A DNA stretch of 64,000 nt from Gnetum montanum (Eukaryota > Streptophyta > Gnetopsida > Gnetales > Gnetaceae), in the NCBI GenBank assembly GCA_015680685.1, contig MNCI01025456.1:772822-836821 (forward strand). Reading direction: 5' to 3'. The first letter of the stretch is position 1. Every line of letters begins with the position of its first letter. Shown piece after piece: positions 34,826 to 44,552 of this stretch. The notes under the pieces were generated by a model. It did no database searches, was not told the origin of the DNA, and saw only the letters and a list, made by a program, of their open reading frames with translations. Position numbers and translations under genes: made by a program.

Positions 34826-35880
34826 TGTTGATGAATCCTTGTTTCGGTATGTTAAACATTGCAAAATGAAGATCATCTACATTTGTGTGTATTGCAGGAG
34901 TCAATCGTGAATGGAAAAAAATCAAATCAATACCAAGTAAAATGGAGATTTTCCCCAAGGATCAAGAGATGCCTACACAATATTGACTAAGAATAGTAGA
35001 CATCCATCATCCTAGCAAGATGTCTCCTCTACCAAGTAGACATCTTTTCAGCAAGTGACAATTAGACAAAAAACATCTACATCAACAAGAAGATGTCTAT
35101 CTCACACAATAGATGTCTTTCCTGAAAGTAGATAGTTGAATAGTAGACATCTACTCTTAGAAGAAGATGTCTACCCTAAATCTCTAGATACACAATAAGA
35201 TGTCCACTCTCCTAAAGAAATGTATTTCCCAAATGTTCATTAGATTACTCAAATAACCATTGGCCAGGGTTGTAACAATCATTTTTAGAGAAAACTTTTA
35301 AGGAGTCAAGGGTTAGAAGCCTGAGGCAATTTGAACAATGCAAGCAACAAACATCAAGCTCATTGGAAAATGAAGCGATGAAGTGAAACCTCATCTCCAA
35401 TCTCTAGTGTAGGCTTTGGCATTCTTCTTCCATGTACCTAATGCAAGGAATCTGAAGTGAGTTCACTATTTCCTTGATTATTTTTACCTCCTTTTTGCCT
35501 CGAGGAATTCTATGGATCTCTTGAGAGAGATCACACTTGTATATTGAGGTTAAAATAAAACCTCAAGCTTGGACCTGCATGTCAATTGTATTGGAGGATG
35601 ATAAAGGCTATGTTACCCTGGAAACCACATTTTGAAAACATGTCCACAATTGTGCATGATACTACCCTCTATGTGTGAATTACCCAAGTGAGGGAACCAC
35701 CTAGATTGTGTGTGTGCATTTGTTTCAATCGAATTTTAACATTTTAAAAGCAACATGTCCACATTTGTACATGATACTACCCTTTGAGGGTAGATTACCC
35801 AAGTTGGAAAACCACGTAGATTGTGTGTGTGCATTTGTTTCCATCAAATTTCATATTTGGCTCTAAGTTCTCGATCATCA
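34826..35880 (+). repeat. Copia-2 3' LTR
   Basis: Starts TGTTGATGAATCC after a purine-rich AAAAATGGAAAGA. Ends CTCGATCATCA. At least six exact AGACATCT/AGATGTCT copies between 34998 and 35190. It carries a roughly 115-bp internal tandem duplication (about 35628-35740 and 35745-35860) that is single in the 5' LTR. Confidence 0.85.
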
Positions 35881-36277
35881 ATTACAATCACTCATATATC
35901 AAAGGAGGTTCTCTCTATCCAATTGCTCCATCTAGCATATTAATTTCAGATTATTCTCTCTCTTTCCTACTACCTTTATGTCATTAAGGACATATCATGT
36001 TTTGGGTGGAAGACTGCTTTAAGAGTGTACTTAACTATTATCATTTGTTTCTACTTACACATGATTCTTTTTCGCGTACTACATTGGAAGAATTTTTACA
36101 TAAGCCTCCAAAAATCTTTTTGCATATCATCAAGAAACACAAAACTTTGTACCATTAAATTTTATGTTTTCTTGTATAGATAAATGATCTTCACATATTT
36201 GAGCAGTGTATCTAGAAGTAATAACAAGCTAACAGTCAATTCAGGGTATCAAAAAATATAAAATGATTACTAATCAT

Positions 36278-36703
36278 CTGTGTTACACAAAGATGTGTCC
36301 CCATGAAAAATTTCATGTTTGAAACATTTCCAAGATGAGGATGCCTCCCAAAATATGTCAAAATGCAGTTGGGACATGGTGCATACTACAATATTTTAAA
36401 ACACAATTTATGCACTACCTACAACTATTTTCTTTTTTCCAAAATGTTTCCCTGTTCAAATTGCAGTGCAAACCTAGGAAATATCTCACAAATCACAATC
36501 TGCAACAAACTTATCCATGATCTTAGGTAATCTTTAGTATTCTGAAACATAATCCAATGTAGACAAAACTATGCCTCATGACACCCCAATTGCTTCTCTA
36601 CAACATTCGTTGCATCCCCATAGTGTTCCAAGAAAACATCCCATCCCCAAACATGTTTGGGAACTCGTCCCTCCATCCCTACATCCCAAAGACCTATAAA
36701 ATA
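36278..36703. mobile_element. Non-autonomous hAT-like element, copy 1
   Basis: Begins CTGTGTTACACAAAG and ends CTATAAAATA, flanked by 8-bp CTAATCAT (36270-36277) and CTAATGAT (36704-36711), 7/8 identical, the duplication length of hAT transposons. Its body is a diverged copy of 37522-37931 (shared GAGACATGGTGCATA-type core and CATCCC..AAGACCT end). Terminal inverted repeats are weak. No transposase. Confidence 0.6.
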
Positions 36704-36819
36704 CTAATGATCATTAATGCAAGCTTGTAGAGAATATGACTTTATAAAGTTAACATCATGAATGATCAACATAATCAAAAAAAATTTGGATCATTCATAA
36801 CTGCTCCTATCCTACTAAG

Positions 36820-37413
36820 TTCTTTGGAACCAAAGCACTATGAACTCAAATGATCTTCACGTTTTCAGCCAATGACAAGAAGCCTTACTGGCTACATGGC
36901 AAAAAGGGTGGTTCCAAGAGGGAATGATCTGGCTCAAAAAATGGAACATTGAGGAAGAGATTCTTCATTGTGATATAAAACAACTAAATAAGAGTATTAG
37001 AGATAAGGCACTTTTGCACATATGGGATAATCCAACAAATACAAAACAATTCTCCCTAACTAATATTAGAGGAGGCATCAACAAGAAAGCAACTTATCTA
37101 TGATATCAAATTAGTCGGGCAAGATTGGGCTCTCACTATTTTGGAATTGAAACCAATAGATGGGTCAAGACTCCACGAAGAGAGAACCTACCATCTATGC
37201 AATAAAGGAGTAACTAAAGATGAGCATCACATATTTCTACAATATCCTATTTTAAAGCATTGTCACCACAAATGGCAAATTACAACTAAAAAACTTAAAA
37301 GACCTATCTGATGTAGCACCAAGGAAACTTGGTAACTTTATTGATGAAATGTTTGCTATGTATGCTATGTATATTTCCTTACTCTAATAGATCATGTCGG
37401 TCGGAGGGCATAA
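36820..37413 (+). pseudogene. LINE ORF2 C-terminal fragment of another family
   Basis: In mixed plus frames: SIRDKALLHIWDNPTNTKQF, ARLGSHYFGIETNRWVKTPR and a C-N-K...DEHHIF..YP block. These resemble the C-terminal Cys/His region of non-L1 plant LINE or related RT proteins (R-x-x-R-x-C-x-x-C...H-x-x-x-x-C), with several key Cys lost. RT itself is absent. Confidence 0.5.
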
Positions 37414-37436
37414 TTAAAAAACTATTTTAGTTTCAA

Positions 37437-37975
37437 TTTCATTATTAGGCAAGAGGTTGCTAGTTTGAGTCCTGCTTGAAGCATCTCTATAAATTTTATA
37501 ATGTATTATGTTGGTTATTTGCAGTGTTATGCAAGGACACATCCTTGCTAAAATTTTTGCATTCAAGACATCCTGGGAACAGGGATGTGTCCCAAAGCAT
37601 CCCAGGACGTAGGTGAGACATGGTGCATATTAAAATATTTTAAAATACATTTTATACTCTACTTACACTTATTTTCTTTCTTGAAAATTGTTTTTAAAAT
37701 GTTTCATCATCAAAATTACAGTAAAAATCTCCAAAATATCTCACAAATCATAATCTACAACACATTTATCCATAATCTACCATGCTTATAAACATAATCC
37801 AATCTAAATAAAACTATTACTCATCATGCCTGGTTGTGTCCCCGTAGCGTTCCCAACAACCCATTTTGTCTCCAAATGTATTTAGGGACTCATCCCTGCG
37901 TCTCCACATCCCAAGGACCTCTAAAACATAGGTTATTAGGTATATATTTAGGGTGTACCTGTAGTCAAATATTGA
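37437..37975 (+). mobile_element. SINE copy 2, split by a hAT-like insertion
   Basis: The left part 37437-37521 (GAGGTTGCTAGTTTGAGTCC box B, CTTGAAGCATC, ATGTATTATGTTGG) and right part 37932-37975 (TGTACCTGTAGTC tail) join into the SINE seen at 29768-29945. The hAT-like element at 37522-37931 lies between them. Confidence 0.6.
37522..37931. mobile_element. Non-autonomous hAT-like element, copy 2
   Basis: Starts CAGTGTTATGCAAGG, the usual CA(G)TG hAT terminus, and ends CTAAAACATAG. Flanked by GTTATTTG (37514-37521) and GTTATTAG (37932-37939), 7/8 identical. 410 bp, no transposase, about 80 percent similar by eye to copy 1. Confidence 0.7.
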
Positions 37976-38325
37976 CAACTCAAATTACCGTTTTCCCCCA
38001 ATGGCCAGAGAATTTATGAAACCCATAGTGACACCTAAAAAATCAAACCAGGCACAACGTGTTCTCCTCCCTTAGATTTAAAAGAAACCCCAATAAGTGA
38101 AAAACAGCAAAGCATCTCATGTTTTTCAACATATTTTTGAAAAGAATATGGAAAGAACTAAAATGAATTCGATTCCAGAAAGCGTCTCTGATTCCCTTTT
38201 TAAAAAGTGAAACTCCGTCTGCAAATCCGTAAAATGAAGGGGGGAAACAAGAACTAAGAGCAAGCTCATTTCGATGCAGGTGTACATCATAGTATCTAAG
38301 AGCATTCGAGATTGCATTAACAAAC
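37976..38325. other. 5' end of dioxygenase intron 1, no element recognised
   Basis: About 350 bp directly downstream (minus strand) of the donor. The minus ORF 38347-38126 that reads through it is exon 1 running into the intron. Confidence 0.6.
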
Positions 38326-38347
38326 CTATCACCGGAATAGAATCCAT
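38326..38347 (-). CDS. 2-oxoglutarate/Fe(II)-dependent dioxygenase, coding exon 1
   Basis: ATG at 38347 encodes MDSIPVI plus the first base of the next codon, then AG|GTTTGT. Joined to exon 2 (8223) this G and the AT there make the Asp of IPVID, the expected start of plant 2OG dioxygenases, in frame and in the right phase. The 22-nt coding part lies in a CpG-containing block (38360-38475), unlike the surrounding AT-rich repeats, with a TATA box upstream. The exon pairing is inferred from family knowledge, not from a transcript. Confidence 0.75.
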
Positions 38348-38456
38348 GGAAAGAACCTAATGAAGCGTTGCTGCGGCTCGACGTCGCAGAAACGAGTTTT
38401 CAACCACTGCAACTCTCGGTAACTTTACACTGGGTGACGGCAAATTTGTTCCTGAG
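38348..38456 (-). other. Probable 5' untranslated region of the dioxygenase gene
   Basis: Sequence between the start codon and the transcription start expected 25-32 bp after the TATA box. GC- and CpG-richer than its surroundings. The exact start is not visible. Confidence 0.5.
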
Positions 38457-38481
38457 GCGTCGCCATCGCCATGCAAGTAGA

Positions 38482-38506
38482 TATTTATATATATATATAT
38501 ATATAT
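38482..38506 (-). promoter_or_regulatory. TATA box TATAAATA at the edge of an (AT)n microsatellite
   Basis: Minus-strand TATAAATA at 38489-38482 lies about 135 bp before the ATG. It is continuous with a 20-bp TA repeat (38486-38506), so repeat-length variation could shift TATA spacing. Confidence 0.6.
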
Positions 38507-38599
38507 TAACGCAACACGTTTCTCGTTTCTAGAAGGTGCTTAAACTCAGCAAAGAATCATCACCTTTAGTGCCATTGTTCTATGGTTTGTTGAGCCTTT

Positions 38600-38720
38600 A
38601 ATTTTTAATCGCACGTGTCTTATTATAGTGTTTGGAATCGAACCTGTGGCAGTAGACGCTTTTAAATCAAACCTGAGACCTACTAGTGCTTTAATCAAGT
38701 GAGCAATGTTACGACTTGTT
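38600..38720 (-). repeat. tRNA-like SINE remnant upstream of the gene
   Basis: GGTTCGATTCC (38641-38631, minus strand) is an exact Pol III box B. TTGCTCACTTGATTAAAGCA at about 38710-38690 resembles a tRNA D-arm/box A, and a second B-like GGTTTGATT lies between. Not a foldable tRNA gene. Confidence 0.45.
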
Positions 38721-38834
38721 TAAAGGGCCTGCAGTCTCCTTTTTTAAGTCTTAACTTCTTTTATCATTGATGGTCTGATCTCCTTGGATTAATATTATTT
38801 GTTTAATTAAAATTAAATAAATTAAATTGTTGCA

Positions 38835-38925
38835 GTAAAATTTGTAGCATAGTGGTAAAACATGCAGGTTTCACAATATAAATTGTAGGCTTAAGGTCTT
38901 TTACCACTTTTTTTTTCTTTCTGGT
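38835..38925 (+). repeat. Second tRNA-like SINE remnant
   Basis: TAGCATAGTGG (about 38847-38857) is an exact box A. The expected box B about 35 bp later is decayed. Confidence 0.35.
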
Positions 38926-39480
38926 TATACTAAATGATCTTTCCTGAACTATTTAGGTCACCTTTTTATCTTTGCAACTGTGCTAAATGATCTTTCCTAA
39001 TTTATTTAAACCTTTTTCTTACCATGCATACACCGAATGATCTTCCTTAAATTTTTTCTTTCTTACCACGAAGGTTTAAAAAAAAAAACATGCATGCATG
39101 ATAATCTTTTTTCTCTTCATGCAATCTAGAGGGTACCCTAGAGTTTTTTCAATACCCACATCTTTAAAACCACCTTAAATCTAAGTATTTTGTTTCAAAT
39201 GCCACCTTTGCTTTTTCAATAATCTGTCTTGCCTAAATAAACAAGTTGCTCAATATGGGCAACATGGACAATTGAGAGCCCATTTCTTATTGATGTGGCA
39301 ATTACCACATCATGGGAGATTACATGCTTTTTAAGTTGCTCGAACAATCTTAAATACAAAACGTTGCTTCTTTGTTGGAGGTGTTGAAATTTTGTTAAAC
39401 TATACATGGTTCAAATTAAAAAAATAAAAAATAATAAATTGTACATTAAATACAACTCTTTTTTGGTAACTTGAAAATTT
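38926..39480. other. Upstream intergenic tract, nothing recognised
   Basis: AT-rich. GATCTTTCCT-like phrases recur three or four times (about 38935-39050) as a degenerate repeat. No ORF with recognisable features. Confidence 0.4.
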
Positions 39481-39489
39481 GTTTGGATC

Positions 39490-40440
39490 CAAAAAATAAT
39501 AATCATCATCATCTTAACCTTGTGCCAACAAAATCGGGTCACCACATGAGTTCTTTTTTACTATTCACTTTTATGAAGAGCTAGATCTTTGTTTATTTAT
39601 AATTTTTTCAAATCATCTTCAATCATGTTTTCCCATATCTTCTTTGATCTTTCTTTTGGTGGCTTTCCTAGAACAATGATATAGTAACCTTTGTTTATAG
39701 GCTTATTGTTTGATCTTCTTGGCACATGTCCAAACCATCTAAGCCTTCATTCTTACAACTTATCTGAAATAAAGGACACTTCAAGTCTTCCTCTGATGTA
39801 TGTATTATGTAGTTTATCTCTTCTAATAACATTCAACATTCATCAAAGTATTCACATTTCTACCACACTAATTTATTGTTCATGTCTCCTTGTACTGCCT
39901 AACATTCAACATTGTATAAGATAGTAGACGTAATTATTGTACTGTAAAATTTTCCCTTTAATTTTATTGGTATTCTTTTATTATAGAGAACACTAGCCTA
40001 ACTCCATTTTGACTATCATATCTTTATCAATTTCACCATCTAATTCAAAAATTGATCCTAGGCAATAAAACTATTTATAGTGAGGGACTTTTTTGCTTTG
40101 AATTGTTGCTTCTATTTTACCACTGTTTATGCTATTAATAAAATTGCATTTCATATATTCTATTTTATTTCTACTAATTTTTAAGTCTTTTGATTCTAGA
40201 GCATATCTCCACTTCTCTATTTTAGCAATAATATTTTCTTGAACTGTATCCACCAACACAATATCATTTGCAAATAGCATACACCAAAGAATGTCATGTT
40301 CTATTTCTTTTGTTAATTCATCCATAATAATGGCAAATAAGTATGGGCTAAGTGTAAAACCTTGATATGGCCCTACCATGACTAAAAAATCAAATGCTAT
40401 TCGACAAGCTATTCTAATTATCAAAAAATTTAAATACAAT
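39490..40440 (-). pseudogene. RTE-clade LINE: RT and C-terminal region with 3' end
   Basis: The minus-strand ORF 40439-40071 (122 codons) reads LVMVGPYQGFTLSPYLFAII, MDELTKEIEHDILWCMLFAN and DIVLVDTVQENIIAKIEKWR, the RTE RT domain (L-H-Q-G-S-A-L-S-P-Y-L-F...F-A-D-D). The catalytic FADD is FAND here. Broken frames continue with LGSIFELDGEID and RLRWFGHVPRR, and the element ends in a short GATGAT-type tail (39495-39515), as RTE LINEs do. 5'-truncated. Confidence 0.85.
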
Positions 40441-40578
40441 AAGTAACTAAATTTTTGTTAACTATATGCAATTTAACATACATAGAAATTAAAATAGTTT
40501 TAAAGAATTTATGTTTAAAGTTCATGCATGGCTTAGTTTTTTGAGACAATTTATGTATAAAGTAAAAATGTTTTTAGC

Positions 40579-40660
40579 ACAAGTTGTAGCTCAATTGGAA
40601 GATGCACCTAATTTGCACCTTGAGGTACTAGGTTTAAAGTCCAATACTAGCACCCTTGAT
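40579..40660 (+). repeat. tRNA-like SINE remnant
   Basis: GTAGCTCAATTGGAAGATGC (box A/D-arm like) and AGGTTTAAAGTCC (box B like) about 45 bp later. Lies between the two RTE copies. Confidence 0.4.
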
Positions 40661-40724
40661 GCTAGCTTGGAGGCATGTTCCAAGATAAATATTGTAATTA
40701 AATACTATTTATAAGAAAAAATAT

Positions 40725-41493
40725 AAAAGTGCTTTTAAAGTTTAATTTGAATGAGCAATTTATATATAATAAAAGAATGCCAATAAATCTAAACAGATAT
40801 TGCAATCCAAAAAAATGTAAATGTGCTTTAAAATTTAGTTTGAATAAGGAATGTGTATATGATAAAAGAATCCCAATAAAACTAAAGAAAAAATTTTATA
40901 GGATAGCAATCAATCCTGCTATCTTATATGGTGTAGAATGATAGGCAATATAAGAAAAACATAAACAACAAATTAGTATGGCAAAAATACGAATGCTTAG
41001 ATAGATGTTAATGTTACAAGAAGAGATACATTACACAATATAGAAATTAGAGGAAGATTTGGAATAACTTATATTTAGATAAGTTATAGGAATGGTGTCT
41101 TAGATGGTTTGGGCATATGCAAAGAAAATCAAATAAATAATGAGGTGTTAGCCTATTGGCACTCTTTGTTTGAAAACTTCAAGTAATGGATTACATTTTA
41201 AGCAAAACTAAGCTATAAAGTTATAATCTAACTATATATCTTAGAATATGATGTACTTATACTACAATTATTTTAGGGTTCTGACATCCCAAAGAAGACC
41301 AAATAACAAGCCTATAAAAAATGGTTGCTACATCACTATTCTAGGAAAGCCTTTAAGAGGAAGATCAAGAAAGCATGGGGCAAATGATTGAAGATTATAT
41401 GCAAAAATTACAAATAAACAAAGATCTAGCTCTTCATAGAGGAGAAAGATAAAAAAAAACCTCATATAGCCAACCCAATTTTATCAAGACAAT
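40725..41493 (+). pseudogene. RTE-clade LINE C-terminal fragment, plus strand
   Basis: Broken plus frames: KRIPIKLKKKFYRIAINPA, ILYGVE, then RMLR and VWAYAKKIK, matching the region after RT in RTE elements (K-x-K-F-Y-R-T-A-I-R-P-A-x-L-Y-G-x-E). About 130 bp near 41150-41278 is unrelated insert. It ends CTCATATAGCCAACCCAATT, the typical plant RTE 3' end. The final tail (GATGATGACAACAACAAC) is at 51250-51280, beyond the Ty3 insertion. Confidence 0.75.
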
Positions 41494-42344
41494 TGATGAA
41501 TCGTGATTCATTAGGCTACGATATCGAACCCGCAATATCACGTATGTGATATCGTGGCCTGGCTAGCGATATCAAATGCACGATATTGTGACTCCTGTGT
41601 GAGCCTATAAATACACATGTAGGCGCAAGGAGTTGGGAGTTAGTTTTTAGAATTAGTTTGTAGTTCATTTTAGAAGTTAGCTTTCATTTTAGTTCTTCTC
41701 AACCATTTTCCCCCAGTGCATGCCCACAATGTGATGATTGTAATTGTACAACACCTTTATTTGAGTGTGACGTACTTGGACATGCACATGACTTGAAATA
41801 AATATCAAGATTACTTCATCATTGCAACATTAACTTAGTTTAATTATTTAATTGTTATTGTTATTTATTGCTTTCGTAGTTAATATCTCTTCACCCTAAA
41901 CTCCTTAAACGCAGAATGAGTATGACTTAATCACGAGCATTCAAGTGTGACTACTTGGTATCCCAGTAGCGTACCTAGGACATGCACTTGGTAATCCCAA
42001 TAGTAGTTGTACATGAGGTCCAAGATGTGTATGGATAATTAAGGGATGGATGCTCATCATACTTAGGCTAGCTTAGACTCTCTCTCCTTTTCCTCCTAGC
42101 TTAATTAAAGTTATTTTCTATTGCCTCTAGGAGTAGTACTAGTTTAGGACTGCATCATACACCTCACTTTGGACTAAACCATACGTGACAAAGCAAATAC
42201 TAGTCTAGGAGGGAAGACAACGAATTGCGATCAAAAAGTAACTATCTAGATACCACAACTAGCCCGTCTACGGAGTTTGACAGGATCATGCCTGAAACGC
42301 TCATATTCGTATGGTTGAGTGTAGGGGTACCTCGCCACTCATCA
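41494..42344 (+). repeat. Gag-only Ty3 element 5' LTR
   Basis: TGATGAATCGTG to CCACTCATCA. U3 contains several GATATC palindromes (41525-41600) just upstream of TATAAATA (41606-41613). Confidence 0.9.
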
Positions 42345-42363
42345 TTGGTGCCATTGCTGGGGA
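42345..42363 (+). other. Gag-only Ty3 element primer binding site
   Basis: TTGGTGCCATTGCTGGGGA, close to the TTGGCGCCGTTGCCGGGGA site (tRNA-Asp-like) of Athila/Tat-lineage plant Ty3 elements. Confidence 0.8.
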
Positions 42364-42477
42364 TGGTGCTAGTTATTTAGATTAGTTATATCATACAAGA
42401 CCACTATAACAAAGTATTCCCGATATATCTTTTAGAAAAGAAATTAATTTCAATTAAGTCACACACTATTCACAACA

Positions 42478-43265
42478 ATGTCTATCTCACAAGACTCTGA
42501 CAATGCAACAAGAAGTAAGGCAATTCATTGGAGAACCAACAAATTATATGATGATGAAGATAAAGTTTGGAGTACTCAACCTTATGCAGGAGTCCCCTAT
42601 GTTCATGAACACCCCAACAATACTCAAAGACTTTCGTCATCCAACTCTAACACCTCTAGTAAGGATGAGACATCCCATAGAACAAGGAGGCCCGAAAGGC
42701 CTAAGACCTTCTCGATAGCTAACAAGAACTTATTCAGGGATGACTGGAAGACTTACAAAAATCATAATGAGTTTTACAGTTCCCTCTCTTCCTCTACTCC
42801 TTCAACGTTAGATTGTGACACAGATGACTATCGTTCAAGGGATCAGCGTAGAATTAAAAATCGAGCTCACAAAGAAAATCGAGAATGCCAACATGAACAA
42901 GGACAACATCATCCCAACGCACAAACTCATAACATACCTAGTGATGATGAACCCCTATTGGCCACTACAAGCCTAACAGAAATACAAGAGGCTATTTGAA
43001 TATCCCGCAAGCATCGTAAAGAAAGTCGTCTACCCAGGCTTGACTTAAATAACTTTCCTAAGTTTTCAGGAGGCTATAATTTAGATCTACAACATTATCT
43101 ACAAGCCTTTCATGATGCTTGTGTATGGAATAACATTGATAATGGATGGAAAAAAATTAAGCTCTTTCCTATGACACTTGTTGGCCAAGTAAAAGTATGG
43201 TATAGGTCGTTAAAACCAAAATCAGTTCGATGTTGGCTGACAATGGTAGAACTATTTAATGAAAG
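42478..43265 (+). pseudogene. Ty3 gag, N-terminal part
   Basis: ATG 42478 opens 173 codons (MSISQDSDNATRSKA...), hydrophilic and Asp/Arg-rich. After one stop (42997-42999) the frame runs on: PRLDLNNFPKFSGGYNLDLQ, HYLQAFHDACVWNNIDNGWK, LFPMTLVGQVKVWYRSL, MVELFNES, the Retrotrans_gag core. It is cut at 43265 by a nested LTR. The reading frame is much better kept than in the other gag copies, so this element is relatively young. Confidence 0.9.
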
Positions 43266-44164
43266 TGTTGGCACATTTTAGCCATTTCATGGAACAGGTT
43301 GGCATGATAAAATCAGCAAAAAAAAAAAAAAAAAAAAAAAATCTCTTTTCAAACTTCTTAAGAGAAATAACACAATTGTATCAGAGTGTAGGGTGGTATC
43401 CTTGGAATATTATAACAAGATGAAGAGTTTTCTAGCAAGTTCAGAAATCTTTGATGACATTTATTTCTTTTAACTATGGATAGTTATGATTCAGATTTTT
43501 AGAGCACAATAATGTTATGTGATACTGTGAAAAAGACATTTGAAAACCAAGAGGTATGAATAACGACTTGAAGAAGAAGTTTCCAAAAGTTGCGAAGAAG
43601 GATAAAATGACACACGACATAATTTGTAATTTTGTTTGATCAGTTAAAAACGTAACATTAAAATAGGGAAGTAAATGTGGGATTTTTTTTAAAAAAATAT
43701 CATTAGCGTTTGGAATTCATTCAAGAGTAAAGGTATAGAATTCAAATTTCAAGAGTAAAAGGAAGAAACCTGGATTTTCAAAATCCAAAGAAGGCAATCA
43801 CAACCTTCAAAGGAAAAAGGGATGAAAATTGCATTGAAGATGCAAATGAAAAAATATAAGAAATTGAAGTAAAAATAGAAGTTCCATGTGATGTAAATTT
43901 GTAAAGTCAATTGCTGGTATTTTGCCACTGAAATGACTTCTTTCCAAGTCCAGAATCTGTGACTTTGTGAGCTTCCACAACTTTGGTGGTGACTCTAGAT
44001 TGCCACTAAGTTTTCTTCCATTCTAACCAACCACAGCAAATTTGCAAACCACATTGGCGACAATGGCAGAGATTTCGTGAACTGTCTGTAACAAACATTT
44101 CAGCAACAACCTTCGTCAGGAATTTAGGATATCACATGCACAGCTGCACAAGAAATGAACCAAA

Positions 44165-44480
44165 ACAAAGCCCAGAAACTTCCATTTATAGTACTATCAG
44201 ATTATTGTACCTAGATCATGAAGAGGGGGGCATCCTACAATGTGTCACAGTGCAGATTCCACTGTGCAAACTTGCAAAATGCAGGATTGGGCTGCGCCAA
44301 ATTGCCGAGATTCAATATTCCTGAATCGTAGGAAGCCACTAACAATAGCACGTTGGCCTTGTTACAATCCACGTACAATCTTCCGTTGTTGGAATCCATT
44401 GCAACCCTACCTGCCATAAAATGGTAAGGAACCAACAATTTCTGCAGGGCCACTCAGATTTTGCGCATGTAAGCTCTGTG
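44165..44480 (-). pseudogene. BAHD acyltransferase gene fragment
   Basis: The minus strand reads LQKLLVPYHFMAGRVAMDSN, NGRLYVDCNKANVLLLVASY, LAQPNPAFCKFAQWN and, after a stop, DAPLFMI. This is the N-terminal region of plant BAHD acyltransferases (L-S-x-x-L-V-x-Y-x-x-x-A-G-R-V ... x-x-C-N ... F-V-E-A) between the HxxxD and start regions. BAHD enzymes transfer acyl groups from acyl-CoA to alcohols or amines. Only about 90 residues remain with stops, and HxxxD and DFGWG are absent. It is inside the nested LTR sequence, suggesting capture of a host gene piece. Confidence 0.65.
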
Positions 44481-44552
44481 GAAATCCCACTTTATAGGTA
44501 GCGCATATGCAAGAAAGAAACCTTCCGAGTCACTGCTCAGTATGGTGGTCTT

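Larger units (their letters stand above)
30106..35880 (+). mobile_element. Copia-2: internally deleted Ty1/Copia element with an extra 3' ORF
   Basis: About 1-kb LTRs (30106-31125 and 34826-35880), an initiator-Met type primer site, gag fused by deletion to RNase H, and a further ORF downstream. Flanked by GTTAC (30101-30105) and ATTAC (35881-35885), a 4/5 target duplication. Protease, integrase and RT are missing, so it could only have moved with a helper. It lies in intron 1, antisense to the dioxygenase gene. Confidence 0.9.
8224..38325 (-). other. Intron 1 of the dioxygenase gene (30,102 bp)
   Basis: Delimited by the donor AG|GTTTGT at 38325 (minus strand) and the acceptor TTCAG at 8224. 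The phases agree: one base (G) on exon 1, two bases (AT) on exon 2. The intron is filled by L1, Copia, SINE and hAT-like insertions, several of them nested. Such intron growth by retroelements is known from conifers and other gymnosperms. Confidence 0.75.

Noticed and set aside
38425-38472. 15-codon upstream ORF (MAMATPQEQICRHPV) before the dioxygenase start
   Set aside because: Its start lies only about 10 bp from the TATA box, so it is upstream of the expected transcription start and probably not in the mRNA.
38600-38720. A tRNA gene
   Set aside because: Box A and box B are present but no cloverleaf or anticodon arm can be drawn; better seen as a SINE remnant.
42503-42718. 71-codon plus ORF
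   Set aside because: Shadow frame of the Ty3 gag that starts at 42478.
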